64,000 bases of DNA from Pilimelia anulata. Lineage in GTDB: Bacteria > Actinomycetota > Actinomycetes > Mycobacteriales > Micromonosporaceae. The number at the start of each line of letters is the position of its first letter. The first letter of the stretch is position 1. Shown piece by piece: positions 1 through 6,962 of the stretch. The notes below the pieces were generated by a model, which saw only the letters and a program-made list of their open reading frames with translations, was not told the DNA's origin and made no database searches. The position numbers and the translations under genes are program-made. The stretch is from positions 558,001-622,000 of the forward strand of contig NZ_BMQB01000001.1 in the NCBI RefSeq assembly GCF_014647895.1, read 5' to 3'.

Positions 1-129
1 GCTTAGGTAAGGACTCAAGTGTGATCTGGGACCTTTCGGGGCTGTCCGAACGATGTGGAACCGCGCCGGCCGGTCCGGCGATGCTGGTACGGCAAGAACG
101 ATCCACACCGATGAGAAACGGGGAACATC

Positions 130-591
130 GTGAAGAGGATGATCGGAATCGCGTTGGGCGTCGCGGCACTGGCCGTGGCGGTGCCGGCCGTACCGGCGAG
201 CGCCGCACCTGCCGGCGGCGCCGCTGATTGTGAGCTGCTGGCGGTACCGGCCGCGGGCAACGCCCGCGACTTGACCGTCACCGAGGTCTGCGGCGCGGCG
301 GCGGTGGCCGCTCGGCGGGAGACCGTGCTCGTCCAGTGGTACCGCAACGCCGACTTCGACACCGTCGGCGGCCCGATCCGGGGCGCGGGCGGAACCTGTG
401 ACGCCGAGGGTTACCACGTGACGCTGAACTGGGACGCCGCGCACAACATCAGCTCGTGGACGCCGGTCGGCAACTGCCGCAAGGTTGTCGCGTACAACCC
501 CGACAACGTTGCCAAGACCTTCTACGGGAACGTCAACTACCCGGGCGACGCGCACAACGACAACATCAAGCGGATGCGGATCACCAGCTAG
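130..591 (+). CDS. Small secreted protein, copy 1 of a tandem duplication
   Basis: Encodes 153 residues. The N-terminus MKRMIGIALGVAALAVAV followed by an Ala-rich stretch ending ASA-AP is a clear Sec signal peptide. The mature part of about 125 residues has four cysteines (in DCELL, TEVCG, GTCDAEGY and GNCRK), which suggests two disulfides, and ends in an HNDNIKRMR motif. I do not recognise a named family. A near copy follows at 703-1152 and a divergent paralog lies at 51652-52137, so it belongs to a local secreted family. The GTG at 130 is chosen because it follows ACGGGGAA, and the same leader precedes the second copy. Function unknown; an extracellular stress-protein or inhibitor role is conceivable but not shown. 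Confidence 0.8.
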   Translation: MKRMIGIALGVAALAVAVPAVPASAAPAGGAADCELLAVPAAGNARDLTVTEVCGAAAVAARRETVLVQWYRNADFDTVGGPIRGAGGTCDAEGYHVTLNWDAAHNISSWTPVGNCRKVVAYNPDNVAKTFYGNVNYPGDAHNDNIKRMRITS

Positions 592-613
592 CCGCGATCT
601 GCACGCCGTGATG

Positions 614-651
614 ACGGGGCCGAACACCGGGGTACCGGCGTCCGGCCCCGT
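614..651 (+). terminator. Hairpin downstream of copy 1
   Basis: The arms ACGGGGCCG (614-622) and CGGCCCCGT (643-651) are perfectly complementary, with a 20-nt loop that can itself pair. It sits 22 bases after the stop codon. A longer version of the same hairpin follows copy 2, so it was duplicated with the gene. Confidence 0.6.
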
Positions 652-702
652 TCACTCCGCGGGAACGAGCACGACCCATACCGATGAGAAACGGGGAACA
701 TC

Positions 703-1152
703 GTGATGAGGATGATCGGAATCGCGCTGGGCGTCGCGGCACTCGCCGTGGCCGCGCCGGCCGTACCGGCGAGCGCCGCACCTGCCGGCGGCGACTGTGA
801 GCTGCTGGCGGTGCCGGCCGCGGGCAACGCCCGTCACCTGGCCGTCACCGAGGTCTGCGGCACCGACGCCGCGGCCGCCCGGCGCGCCGCCGCGCTGATC
901 GAGTTGTACTACAACCCCTACTGGGCGGGCCCGCGCACCACCATCTGGGGCGATACGTGCACCGTCGAGGGCTTCAACGTGGCGCCTGGCGACGAGCTGT
1001 CGCGCAACATCAGCTCGTGGCGGCCGCTCGGTGAGTGCCGCAAGGTGGTCGCGTACAACCGCGAGGGTGTCGCCAAGACCTTCTACGGTCCGGTCGGTGA
1101 CCCGGGCGAGTCGCACAACGACAACATCGCCCGGATGCGGATCAGCGCCTGA
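703..1152 (+). CDS. Small secreted protein, copy 2 of a tandem duplication
   Basis: Encodes 149 residues, closely related to the protein at 130-591: nearly identical signal peptide, the same four cysteines, the shared NISSW and CRKVVAYN blocks and the same HNDNIxRMR end. The middle third has diverged (LIELYYNPYWAGPRTT versus LVQWYRNADFDTVGG), so the two products may differ in target while keeping the fold. The leader at 671-705 matches 97-132 almost base for base, so promoter or RBS sequence was copied too. The start may be GTG 703 or the adjacent ATG 706; both are in frame and differ by one residue. No family name can be given. Confidence 0.8.
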   Translation: MMRMIGIALGVAALAVAAPAVPASAAPAGGDCELLAVPAAGNARHLAVTEVCGTDAAAARRAAALIELYYNPYWAGPRTTIWGDTCTVEGFNVAPGDELSRNISSWRPLGECRKVVAYNREGVAKTFYGPVGDPGESHNDNIARMRISA

Positions 1153-1174
1153 CCGCGACCCGCGCGCCATGATG

Positions 1175-1212
1175 GCGGGGCCGAACGCCGGGGAACCGGG
1201 GTTCGGCCCCGC
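1175..1212. terminator. Strong hairpin between convergent genes
   Basis: The perfect 12-bp stem GCGGGGCCGAAC (1175-1186) / GTTCGGCCCCGC (1201-1212) has a 14-nt loop. It lies between the stop of the secreted protein and the stop of the convergent msrB, so it can serve both strands. Confidence 0.7.
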
Positions 1213-1213
1213 T

Positions 1214-1642
1214 TCACTCCGCCGGGGAAAACGTCAGGCAAATGCTGTTGATGCAGTACCGCGCATTCTCCGGCGTGAACCCCTCGCCGTAGAAGACGTG
1301 CCCGAGGTGGGAGTCGCAGCGGGCGCAGCGGACCTCGGTGCGCACCATTCCGTGCGACCGGTCCTCCAGCAGCCGGACCCGGTCCGGCTCGGCCGCGGCG
1401 AAGCTCGGCCAGCCGCAGCCGGAGTCGAACTTCGTCCCGCTGGTGAACAGCTCCTGTCCGCAGCCCCGGCAGTGGTACGCCCCGATCACCTTGTGCTCGA
1501 CGAACTCGCCGGTGAACGGCCGCTCGGTGCCGCCCCCGCGCAGGACCCGGAACTCCTCCGGGTCGAGCCGGACCCGCCACTGCTCCTCGTCGGCCGGCAG
1601 CGCCCCGCCGCCGTCGATCCCGAATTCCGCTGGTGTGCTCAT
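1214..1642 (-). CDS. msrB: Peptide-methionine (R)-S-oxide reductase MsrB
   Basis: Encodes 142 residues and reduces methionine-R-sulfoxide in oxidised proteins. Two CxxC pairs (CRGCG and CARCD) form the structural zinc site. The segments SGCGWPSF and GHVFYGEGFTPENARYC are hallmark MsrB blocks, and the Cys of RYCINS is the catalytic residue. No signal peptide is visible, so the enzyme is cytoplasmic. I start at the ATG giving MSTPAEF; an in-frame ATG eleven codons upstream (1675) would add an unlikely MIHDRGAYRGV extension. The gene is transcribed alone, convergent to the duplicated secreted proteins. Confidence 0.95.
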   Translation of the reverse strand: MSTPAEFGIDGGGALPADEEQWRVRLDPEEFRVLRGGGTERPFTGEFVEHKVIGAYHCRGCGQELFTSGTKFDSGCGWPSFAAAEPDRVRLLEDRSHGMVRTEVRCARCDSHLGHVFYGEGFTPENARYCINSICLTFSPAE

Positions 1643-1825
1643 CACCCCACGGTAGGCGCCCCGATCGTGAATCACCCGCGAGGGTCAATGTCCGAATGAT
1701 GAGGAATGTCGTTGCGCACCAATGAAGCCGTCGTGGAGCGATGTCCGTTCCGCCGGTTTATCGTCGGTGTCCGGCATCGGCGCCCACGCATCCGCCTGTT
1801 CCAGAATGAAATGACGGGAATGCTC

Positions 1826-2272
1826 ATGTCCAGTCGCGTGCGTATCGCCGCGCTCACGGTCGCGGGCGCGGCCGCGGTACTTCTGTCCCCGCTGGCCGGG
1901 CTCGGCTCGGCATCCGCCCAGCCGAACCTCGTGCCCGCACCGGTCGCCAACGACCCGGCCGCGACGCCCGCCCCGACCGCCACCGACGCGCCACCCGCCC
2001 ACAGCGGCGGCCGCCCGGGCCGCGGCAACTACCCCGGCTACCCGACCACCCCGCCGCCGAGCACCCCGCCGGCCACCACGCCGCCGCCCGCGGCGACCAC
2101 CGCGCCGCCGAGTGCGTCGTGCTGCGGCGTCAGCGCCGGCGAGACGCCCAGCGGCGTCAGTGCGGGCGAGCTGCCCGTCACCGGTACGCCGATCGCCATC
2201 GCCGCCGCCGCCGGCGGTGTCCTGGCGGCCGGCGGCGTCCTGCTGCGGGTCGCGGCCCGGCGCCGGCGCTGA
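1826..2272 (+). CDS. Pro-rich surface protein with LPVTG sorting signal
   Basis: About 148 residues. The order is an N-terminal signal peptide (VRIAALTVAGAAAVLLSPLAG), a Pro/Thr/Ala-rich low-complexity region (TTPPPSTPPATT), a CCG pair, two VSAGE blocks, then LPVTG, a short hydrophobic helix and the Arg tail RVAARRRR. That is the classic sortase cell-wall sorting signal. The protein is probably a short wall-spanning stalk with no catalytic domain. The ATG at 1826 has GGGA six bases upstream. ATGs at 1811 and 1820 are in frame and possible. Sortase is not encoded in this window. Confidence 0.8.
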   Translation: MSSRVRIAALTVAGAAAVLLSPLAGLGSASAQPNLVPAPVANDPAATPAPTATDAPPAHSGGRPGRGNYPGYPTTPPPSTPPATTPPPAATTAPPSASCCGVSAGETPSGVSAGELPVTGTPIAIAAAAGGVLAAGGVLLRVAARRRR

Positions 2273-2299
2273 GCCGTTCCCACCCCCGCCCCCGTGGCG

Positions 2300-2316
2300 G
2301 GTGACGTAGTGTCACC
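2300..2316. promoter_or_regulatory. Palindrome next to the start codon of the NHEJ polymerase gene
   Basis: GGTGAC (2300-2305), a 5-nt spacer and GTCACC (2311-2316) form a perfect inverted repeat ending three bases before the ATG at 2320. It could be an operator or an mRNA hairpin that hides the ribosome binding site. No factor can be assigned. Confidence 0.35.
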
Positions 2317-2319
2317 GCC

Positions 2320-3330
2320 ATGGGGGCGACACCCGCGGAGGTCATCGAGGTCGCCGGCCGGGACGTCCGGCTGAGCAGCCCGGACAAGCTCGTCTTCCCG
2401 GACCGCGGCTTCACCAAGCGGGACGTGTTCGCGTACTACCTCGCGGTGGGTGACGGCATCCTGCGCGCGCTGCGGCACCGGCCCACCATGCTCCAGCGCT
2501 TCCCGGACGGCGTCGGCGGCGAGATGTTCTTCCAGAAGCGTGTGCCGGCCAAGGGCGTCCCGCCGTGGATCGAGACCTGCCGGATCGCGTTCCCGAGCGG
2601 CCGGACCGCCGACGAGCTGTGCCCCGCCGACCTCGCGCACGTCGCCTGGGCGGCGCAGATGGGCACGATCGTGTTCCACCCGTGGCCGGTCCGCTCGGCG
2701 GACGTGGACCGGCCCGACGAGCTGCGCATCGACCTCGACCCGCAGCCCGGCACCGACTACGCCGACGCCGTCGCGGTCGCCGGCGAGCTGCGGGCGATCC
2801 TGGACGAGCTGGGCTGGGTCGGGTACCCGAAGACCTCGGGCGGCCGCGGCGTCCACGTGTACGTGCGGCTCGCGCCCCGGTGGACCTTCGTCGAGGTCCG
2901 CCGCGCCGCCATCGCCATGGCCCGGGCCATCGAGCGGCGCCGCCCCGACCTCGTCACCACGAAGTGGTGGAAGGAGGAGCGCGGCGCGAAGGTCTTCGTC
3001 GACTACAACCAGATGGCCCGGGACCGGACGATCGCCTGCGCGTACTCCCTGCGCGCCAACGCCCGCGCCACCGTCTCCACCCCGGTCACCTGGGACGAGC
3101 TGACCGCGGCCACGCCGGACGACTTCGACCTGCGCACGGTCCCGCCGCGGGTGGCCGCCGGCGACCCGCACGCCGGGATCGACGACGTCGCGCACGACCT
3201 GACGCCGGTGCTGGAGTGGTCGGAGCGGGACGCGGGGTCGGGCAGCGGGGACCTGCCGTACCCGCCGGACTACCCGAAGATGCCCGGCGAGCCCAAACGG
3301 GTCCAGCCGAGCCGTGCTCGGCCTGCCTGA
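2320..3330 (+). CDS. LigD-type primase-polymerase (PolDom), NHEJ
   Basis: 336 residues, a stand-alone archaeo-eukaryotic primase-type polymerase domain of the kind fused to ligase in LigD. These enzymes fill gaps and add (ribo)nucleotides at broken DNA ends. The metal-binding DxD is in RIDLDPQ (Asp138, Asp140), the third Asp is probably in VFVDYN (Asp228), and the SGGRGVHV block (173-180) is the family nucleotide-binding motif. A LigD N-terminal signature (DKLVFPDRGFTKRDV, residues 22-36) is also present. There is no ligase or phosphoesterase domain, but a separate ATP-dependent ligase follows at 5797. No Ku gene is in the window. The last codons and the stop lie inside a 33-bp tandem repeat. 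Confidence 0.92.
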   Translation: MGATPAEVIEVAGRDVRLSSPDKLVFPDRGFTKRDVFAYYLAVGDGILRALRHRPTMLQRFPDGVGGEMFFQKRVPAKGVPPWIETCRIAFPSGRTADELCPADLAHVAWAAQMGTIVFHPWPVRSADVDRPDELRIDLDPQPGTDYADAVAVAGELRAILDELGWVGYPKTSGGRGVHVYVRLAPRWTFVEVRRAAIAMARAIERRRPDLVTTKWWKEERGAKVFVDYNQMARDRTIACAYSLRANARATVSTPVTWDELTAATPDDFDLRTVPPRVAAGDPHAGIDDVAHDLTPVLEWSERDAGSGSGDLPYPPDYPKMPGEPKRVQPSRARPA

Positions 3331-3413
3331 CGGGTCCAGCCGAGCCGTGCTCGGCCTGCCTGACGGGTCCAGCCGAGCCGTGCTCGGCCTGCCTGACGGG
3401 TCCAGCCGAGCCG
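3298..3413 (+). repeat. 33-bp tandem repeat (3.5 copies) containing hairpins and a stop codon
   Basis: Three identical 33-bp units (3298-3330, 3331-3363, 3364-3396) are followed by a 17-bp partial copy to 3413. Each full unit ends in TGA in the frame of the polymerase gene and holds the perfect hairpin GCCGAGC-CGT-GCTCGGC (3306-3322 in unit 1). The first unit is the 3' end of the coding sequence, so the array looks like a triplicated gene end with its terminator. Confidence 0.95.
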
Positions 3414-3455
3414 CACCCGACCACGCCGCCGGGTGCTCCGCTAGGGTGGCGGGCC

Positions 3456-4163
3456 GTGGCAGGGGACGCGGGGGTCGTCGGCGGGGTGCGGTGGGCGCTG
3501 GGGCGCGCGGTCGACAGCCGGCCCCGGCGCTGGCTGCTGGCGATCACCCTCGGGCTCGGCGCCCTGGCGGCCGCCGCGGTGCCGGCGGACCCCGGCCTGC
3601 GCAGCTTCGCCGGCATCGCCGGCCCGGTCCAGCAACTCATGTCGGTACCGCTGCCGTTCCTCGGCGTCCTGCTCGCCCGCGACGGCGCCCGGCTCGCCCG
3701 CGAGCGCGACCCGGGCCCGCTGCGCGCCGTCCTCGCCGCCGCCGTGCTGTACGCGGCCGCGGTCGCGCTCGCCGGCGCGCTGTTCACCGCCGCGGCGCTC
3801 GCGCTGGCCCCGCCCGGCCCGGTCGCCGACCCGTGGCGCGCGGCCGTCGCGATCGGATTGGCCGGCGTACCCGGGCAGGTCGTCGCGCAGCTCGTCGGCA
3901 CCGGCTGCGGGCTGCTGCTGCGCTCGCCGGTCGCCGCCTGCGCCGCGACGCTGCTGCCGATCGGGGTGTGGGCGCTGCTCGGGCTCGCCGCGCCGCTGCA
4001 CGGCGTCCGGGACCTGCTCACGCCGTACGGGCAGCTCCTGCCCCTGCTCGACGGTACCGCGACGGCGCGCGCATGGGCGATGTGGCCGGTCATGGCGCTG
4101 CTCTGGGCGGTCGGGCCGAACCTGGTCGGCGCGGCCCGCGGCGGGTGGCCCCGGCGCGGCTAG
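3456..4163 (+). CDS. Hydrophobic membrane protein of unknown function
   Basis: 235 residues with about five or six hydrophobic stretches (WLLAITLGLGALAAAAV, AVLAAAVLYAAAVALAGAL, AACAATLLPIGVWALLGLA, MALLWAVGPNLVGAA), so an integral membrane protein. The size and profile resemble ABC-2-type permease subunits or streptomycete exporter components, but I see no diagnostic motif and no partner ATPase beside it. GTG at 3456 is the only start near the beginning of the hydrophobic pattern. The next gene begins two bases after the stop. Confidence 0.65.
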   Translation: MAGDAGVVGGVRWALGRAVDSRPRRWLLAITLGLGALAAAAVPADPGLRSFAGIAGPVQQLMSVPLPFLGVLLARDGARLARERDPGPLRAVLAAAVLYAAAVALAGALFTAAALALAPPGPVADPWRAAVAIGLAGVPGQVVAQLVGTGCGLLLRSPVAACAATLLPIGVWALLGLAAPLHGVRDLLTPYGQLLPLLDGTATARAWAMWPVMALLWAVGPNLVGAARGGWPRRG

Positions 4164-4164
4164 C

Positions 4165-4965
4165 ATGGCCGGCATGGACGAGGCCCGGACCGGCGGCACC
4201 GCGGACGTACCGCTCCTGCTCGCGGACCCGCCGCCCGGCGCGCCGCCGGTCCTGACGTACCTCGACGACGCCCGCGGCGAGCGCACCGCGCTGACCGCCG
4301 ACGCGCTCGCCGACGCCGCCGCCCGGACGGCCGTGCTGCTGCGCGACGACTGCGGCGTCGGGCCGGGCAGCCGGTGCGCGGTCCTGCTCCCGCCGCACTG
4401 GCGCAGCGCCGCCGTCCTGCTCGGCTGCTGGGCGACCGGCGCGGCCGTCGAGTACCGACAGTGGGCCACCGCCGGACTGGCCGCGGCCGCGCACGCCGAC
4501 GCGGTGTTCGTCTCGCCGGCCCGGCTGCGGAGCTGGCTGGAGGAGGTACCGCCCGGCCGGCACCGCTTCGTCGTCGGCCCGGACGGCCCGGTCGCCGACG
4601 TGCCGCCGGGGTACTGGGACTTCGCGGCCGCGATCCGCGACCGGGACGCCGCCGCGGCCCCGCGGCCGACGCTGCCGGCGGGCGCGGCGGCCAGCCCGGA
4701 CGGCACCACCCACCGGCAGTGGGGCGAGCTGGCCCGGGAGCTGGCGACGGCGGGCGGCCTGCGGGCCGGCGACCGGGTGCTGATCGACGCGGACGACGCG
4801 GCCAACGAGCACCCGGTCCGGTGGCTGCTGGCGCCGCTGTCGGTGGGGGCGACGATCGTGCTGTGCGCGGGCGGCGACGCGGCCGCGCTGGCCCGGCACG
4901 CGGCCGCCGAACAGGCCACCCACGTCTGGCCGGCGGCGGACGCGGGGGAGGGCGCGCGCCCGTAG
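4165..4965 (+). CDS. TIGR03089-type protein (truncated AMP-binding fold)
   Basis: 266 residues resembling the N-terminal part of adenylate-forming enzymes. The LTYLDDARGERTALT opening and the AVLLPPHWRSAAVLLGCWATGA block are typical of the actinobacterial TIGR03089 family. Only about half of an acyl-CoA synthetase is present, without the phosphate-binding loop or the C-terminal lid. That is normal for the family, whose role is unknown, so I do not call it a pseudogene. The start is ATG 4165; ATG 4174 is possible. The gene follows the membrane-protein gene by one base and may be co-transcribed with it. Confidence 0.75.
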   Translation: MAGMDEARTGGTADVPLLLADPPPGAPPVLTYLDDARGERTALTADALADAAARTAVLLRDDCGVGPGSRCAVLLPPHWRSAAVLLGCWATGAAVEYRQWATAGLAAAAHADAVFVSPARLRSWLEEVPPGRHRFVVGPDGPVADVPPGYWDFAAAIRDRDAAAAPRPTLPAGAAASPDGTTHRQWGELARELATAGGLRAGDRVLIDADDAANEHPVRWLLAPLSVGATIVLCAGGDAAALARHAAAEQATHVWPAADAGEGARP

Positions 4966-4985
4966 GACCGGGGGAGGGGGAACGC

Positions 4986-5239
4986 ATGCTGCGGCGATCG
5001 GCGATCCGCGGGCCGGTACGGGAGGTCGTCGCCGTCCACCCGTACCGCTCGGAGCCGCCCCGCGCCGTCCGGCGCGAGCTGATCGAGGGCGCCCGCCGGC
5101 GGATCCGGTGCGCCGGCTGCACGTCCTACTTCCTGTGGACCGAGGTGCCGCGCCTGCGCGGGACCCTGGCCGCCCGTTCGACCGGTACCTCGCCCACGTC
5201 GAGTACCTCTGGGCGCACGCCGCGCCCACCCCGCGCTGA
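4986..5239 (+). pseudogene. Probable remnant of a DUF5919-like protein, frameshifted
   Basis: A good RBS (GGGGGAGGGGG) precedes ATG 4986. The first frame reads plausibly to about 5170 (VREVVAVHPYRSEPP, then CAGCTSYFLWTEVPRLRG). GC3 then collapses in that frame, while the frame one base earlier reads PFDRYLAHVEYLWAHAAPTPR to a TGA at 5237-5239. The two halves look like the start and end of a DUF5919-type domain, often found behind HTH regulators, with most of the middle lost. Either a frameshift plus deletion has killed the gene, or a base is wrong in the assembly. The family assignment is from memory and tentative. Confidence 0.5.
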
Positions 5240-5285
5240 CCAGCGGCCACCCCGTTGACCAGCGGCCACCCCGCGCTGACCAGCG
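5224..5285 (+). repeat. Three ~21-bp tandem repeats spanning the remnant's stop codon
   Basis: Copies of GCCACCCCGCGCTGACCAGC with small changes lie at 5224-5245, 5246-5264 and 5265-5285. The first contains the final codons and TGA of the preceding remnant. The array ends 66 bases before the K+ channel start. Confidence 0.8.
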
Positions 5286-5351
5286 GTATCGCGCGCGACC
5301 ACCTGTCGGGATCGCCGCCGCGCGCCGGCCGGCCGTACTAGCGTCCGACGT

Positions 5352-5792
5352 ATGATCATCTCGTTCCTCACCTGGCCCGCGCGCACCCTGTACGGGCTGC
5401 TCGTCCGAGTGGCGAACTCGCCCGGCAAGCTGCTCGGCTTCTACCTCGTCCTGCTCGTCGTCAGCGGCGGGCTGTTCAGCGTGCTGGAGGGCAAGAGCTT
5501 CGGCGACTCGCTGTGGTGGGCCGTGGTCACGGCGTCGACCGTCGGCTATGGAGACTCGTACCCGGTGACCGTCGGCGGCCGCATCCTCGCCGGCGTGCTC
5601 ATCTCCGGCATGGTGCTGCTGGTGATCCCGCTGATCACCGCGCACTTCGCCAGCAAGCTGATCGTCGACACCGACGCGTTCCGGCACGAGGAGCAGGAGG
5701 AGATCAAGCACCGGCTGCGCGAGATCCAGCGGATCGTCGAGGGAATCGCCGCCGAACCGGGCCCGCCCGGTGGCGCCCGCGGCGCACAATGA
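5352..5792 (+). CDS. Two-transmembrane potassium channel
   Basis: 146 residues. The first helix (about 28-45) is followed by a pore loop carrying the K+ selectivity filter TVGYGD (63-68). The second helix runs from about 77 to 97, and the tail is an acidic and basic helix ([20 protein letters not shown]) of coiled-coil type that probably supports tetramer assembly. No RCK or cyclic-nucleotide domain is attached, so gating is not obvious. It is of KcsA size. It lies between two DNA-repair genes; the ligase GTG follows four bases after its stop, so the two are probably co-transcribed. Confidence 0.92.
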   Translation: MIISFLTWPARTLYGLLVRVANSPGKLLGFYLVLLVVSGGLFSVLEGKSFGDSLWWAVVTASTVGYGDSYPVTVGGRILAGVLISGMVLLVIPLITAHFASKLIVDTDAFRHEEQEEIKHRLREIQRIVEGIAAEPGPPGGARGAQ

Positions 5793-5796
5793 TCAC

Positions 5797-6858
5797 GTGA
5801 CCCTGCCCGTACGCCCGCCGGTCCGGCCCATGCTGGCGAAGACCGCCGCCGACATCCCGCCGGACCACTGCTACGAGCCCAAGTGGGACGGCTTCCGCTC
5901 GATCATTTTCCGGGACGGCGACGAGGTCGAGATCGGCAGCCGCAACGAGAAGCCGATGACCCGGTACTTCCCGGAGCTGGTCGCCGCCGTCCGGGAGCAC
6001 TTCCCGCCCCGCGCGGTCATCGACGGCGAGATCGTCATCGCCGACACCGCGCGCAACCGGCTCGACTTCGAGGCGCTCCAGCAGCGCATCCACCCCGCGG
6101 CCAGCCGGGTGAACCTGCTGGCCGAGCAGACCCCGGTGGCGTTCGTGGCGTTCGACCTGCTCGCGCTCGGCGACGAGGACCTCACCGGCGCGCCGTTCGC
6201 GCAGCGCCGCGAGCGGCTCGCGGCGGCGCTCGCGCCCGCCGGCCCGCCGATCCACCTCACCCCGCTGACCCGCGATCTGGCCGAGGCCCGGCAGTGGTTC
6301 GAACAGTACGAGGGGGCCGGCCTCGACGGGCTCATCGCCAAGCGGCCGGACCTGCGGTACGAGCCGGACAAGCGGGTCATGACCAAGATCAAGCACACCC
6401 GGACCGCGGACTGCGTGCTCGCCGGGTACCGGGTGCACAAGTCCGCCGACGACGCGATCGGCTCGCTGCTGCTCGGCCTGTACGACGGGGACACGCTGAA
6501 CAGCGTCGGCGTCGTCGGCGCCTTCCCGATGGCCACCCGCCGCGCGCTGTACGCCGAACTGCAACCGCTCGTCACCGACTTCGCCGGGCACCCGTGGGAC
6601 CGGTCCGCCCACGAGCGCGGCGAGCGCACCCCGCGCAAGAACGAGACGAGCCGGTGGAACGCCGGCAAGGACCTGTCGTTCACGCCGCTGCGGCCGGAGC
6701 GGGTGGTGGAGGTCAAGTACGACTACCTGGAGGGTCCCCGGTTCCGGCACACGACCCAGTTCGTCCGCTGGCGCCCGGACCGGACGCCGGAGTCGTGCAC
6801 GTACGACCAGCTCGACCGCCCGGTCGACTTCTCCATCGCCGAGGTGCTGAACCTCTGA
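5797..6858 (+). CDS. ATP-dependent DNA ligase (LigC type)
   Basis: 353 residues. KWDGFR (29-34) holds the adenylated lysine. Motif III is VAFVAFDLLAL, motif IV is GLDGLIAKR and motif V is MTKIKHTRTADCVLAGY, followed by the OB-fold with its TPRKNETSRWNAGKDLS and VVEVKYDYLEG blocks. Length and blocks fit actinobacterial LigC rather than the LigD ligase domain. With the primase-polymerase at 2320 it could form a split end-joining or gap-repair pair. I start at GTG 5797, just after the K+ channel stop; the longer reading from 5770 would overlap that gene and adds no conserved sequence. Confidence 0.9.
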   Translation: MTLPVRPPVRPMLAKTAADIPPDHCYEPKWDGFRSIIFRDGDEVEIGSRNEKPMTRYFPELVAAVREHFPPRAVIDGEIVIADTARNRLDFEALQQRIHPAASRVNLLAEQTPVAFVAFDLLALGDEDLTGAPFAQRRERLAAALAPAGPPIHLTPLTRDLAEARQWFEQYEGAGLDGLIAKRPDLRYEPDKRVMTKIKHTRTADCVLAGYRVHKSADDAIGSLLLGLYDGDTLNSVGVVGAFPMATRRALYAELQPLVTDFAGHPWDRSAHERGERTPRKNETSRWNAGKDLSFTPLRPERVVEVKYDYLEGPRFRHTTQFVRWRPDRTPESCTYDQLDRPVDFSIAEVLNL

Positions 6859-6890
6859 CCGCGGCCGCGCCGCCGCCCCGTTGCCTGCGG

Positions 6891-6962
6891 CGGGCGGAGC
6901 GGTCGCGGGCGGAGCGGCTGCGGGCGGAGTCGGCGGCCCGTCAGAAGCGGGCGAAGGAGCGG
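6891..6962 (-). repeat. ~15-bp degenerate tandem repeats at the glycosylase 3' end
   Basis: CGGGCGGAGCGGTCG (6891-6905), CGGGCGGAGCGGCTG (6906-6920) and CGGGCGGAGTCGGCGG (6921-6936) resemble CGGGCGAAGGAGCGG (6948-6962), which encodes the last residues of the minus-strand glycosylase gene. This is another gene-end duplication. Confidence 0.65.

Noticed and set aside
3298-3413. Possible CRISPR array (33-bp repeats)
   Set aside because: The units are contiguous without spacers and continue the 3' end of a gene; no cas genes are present.
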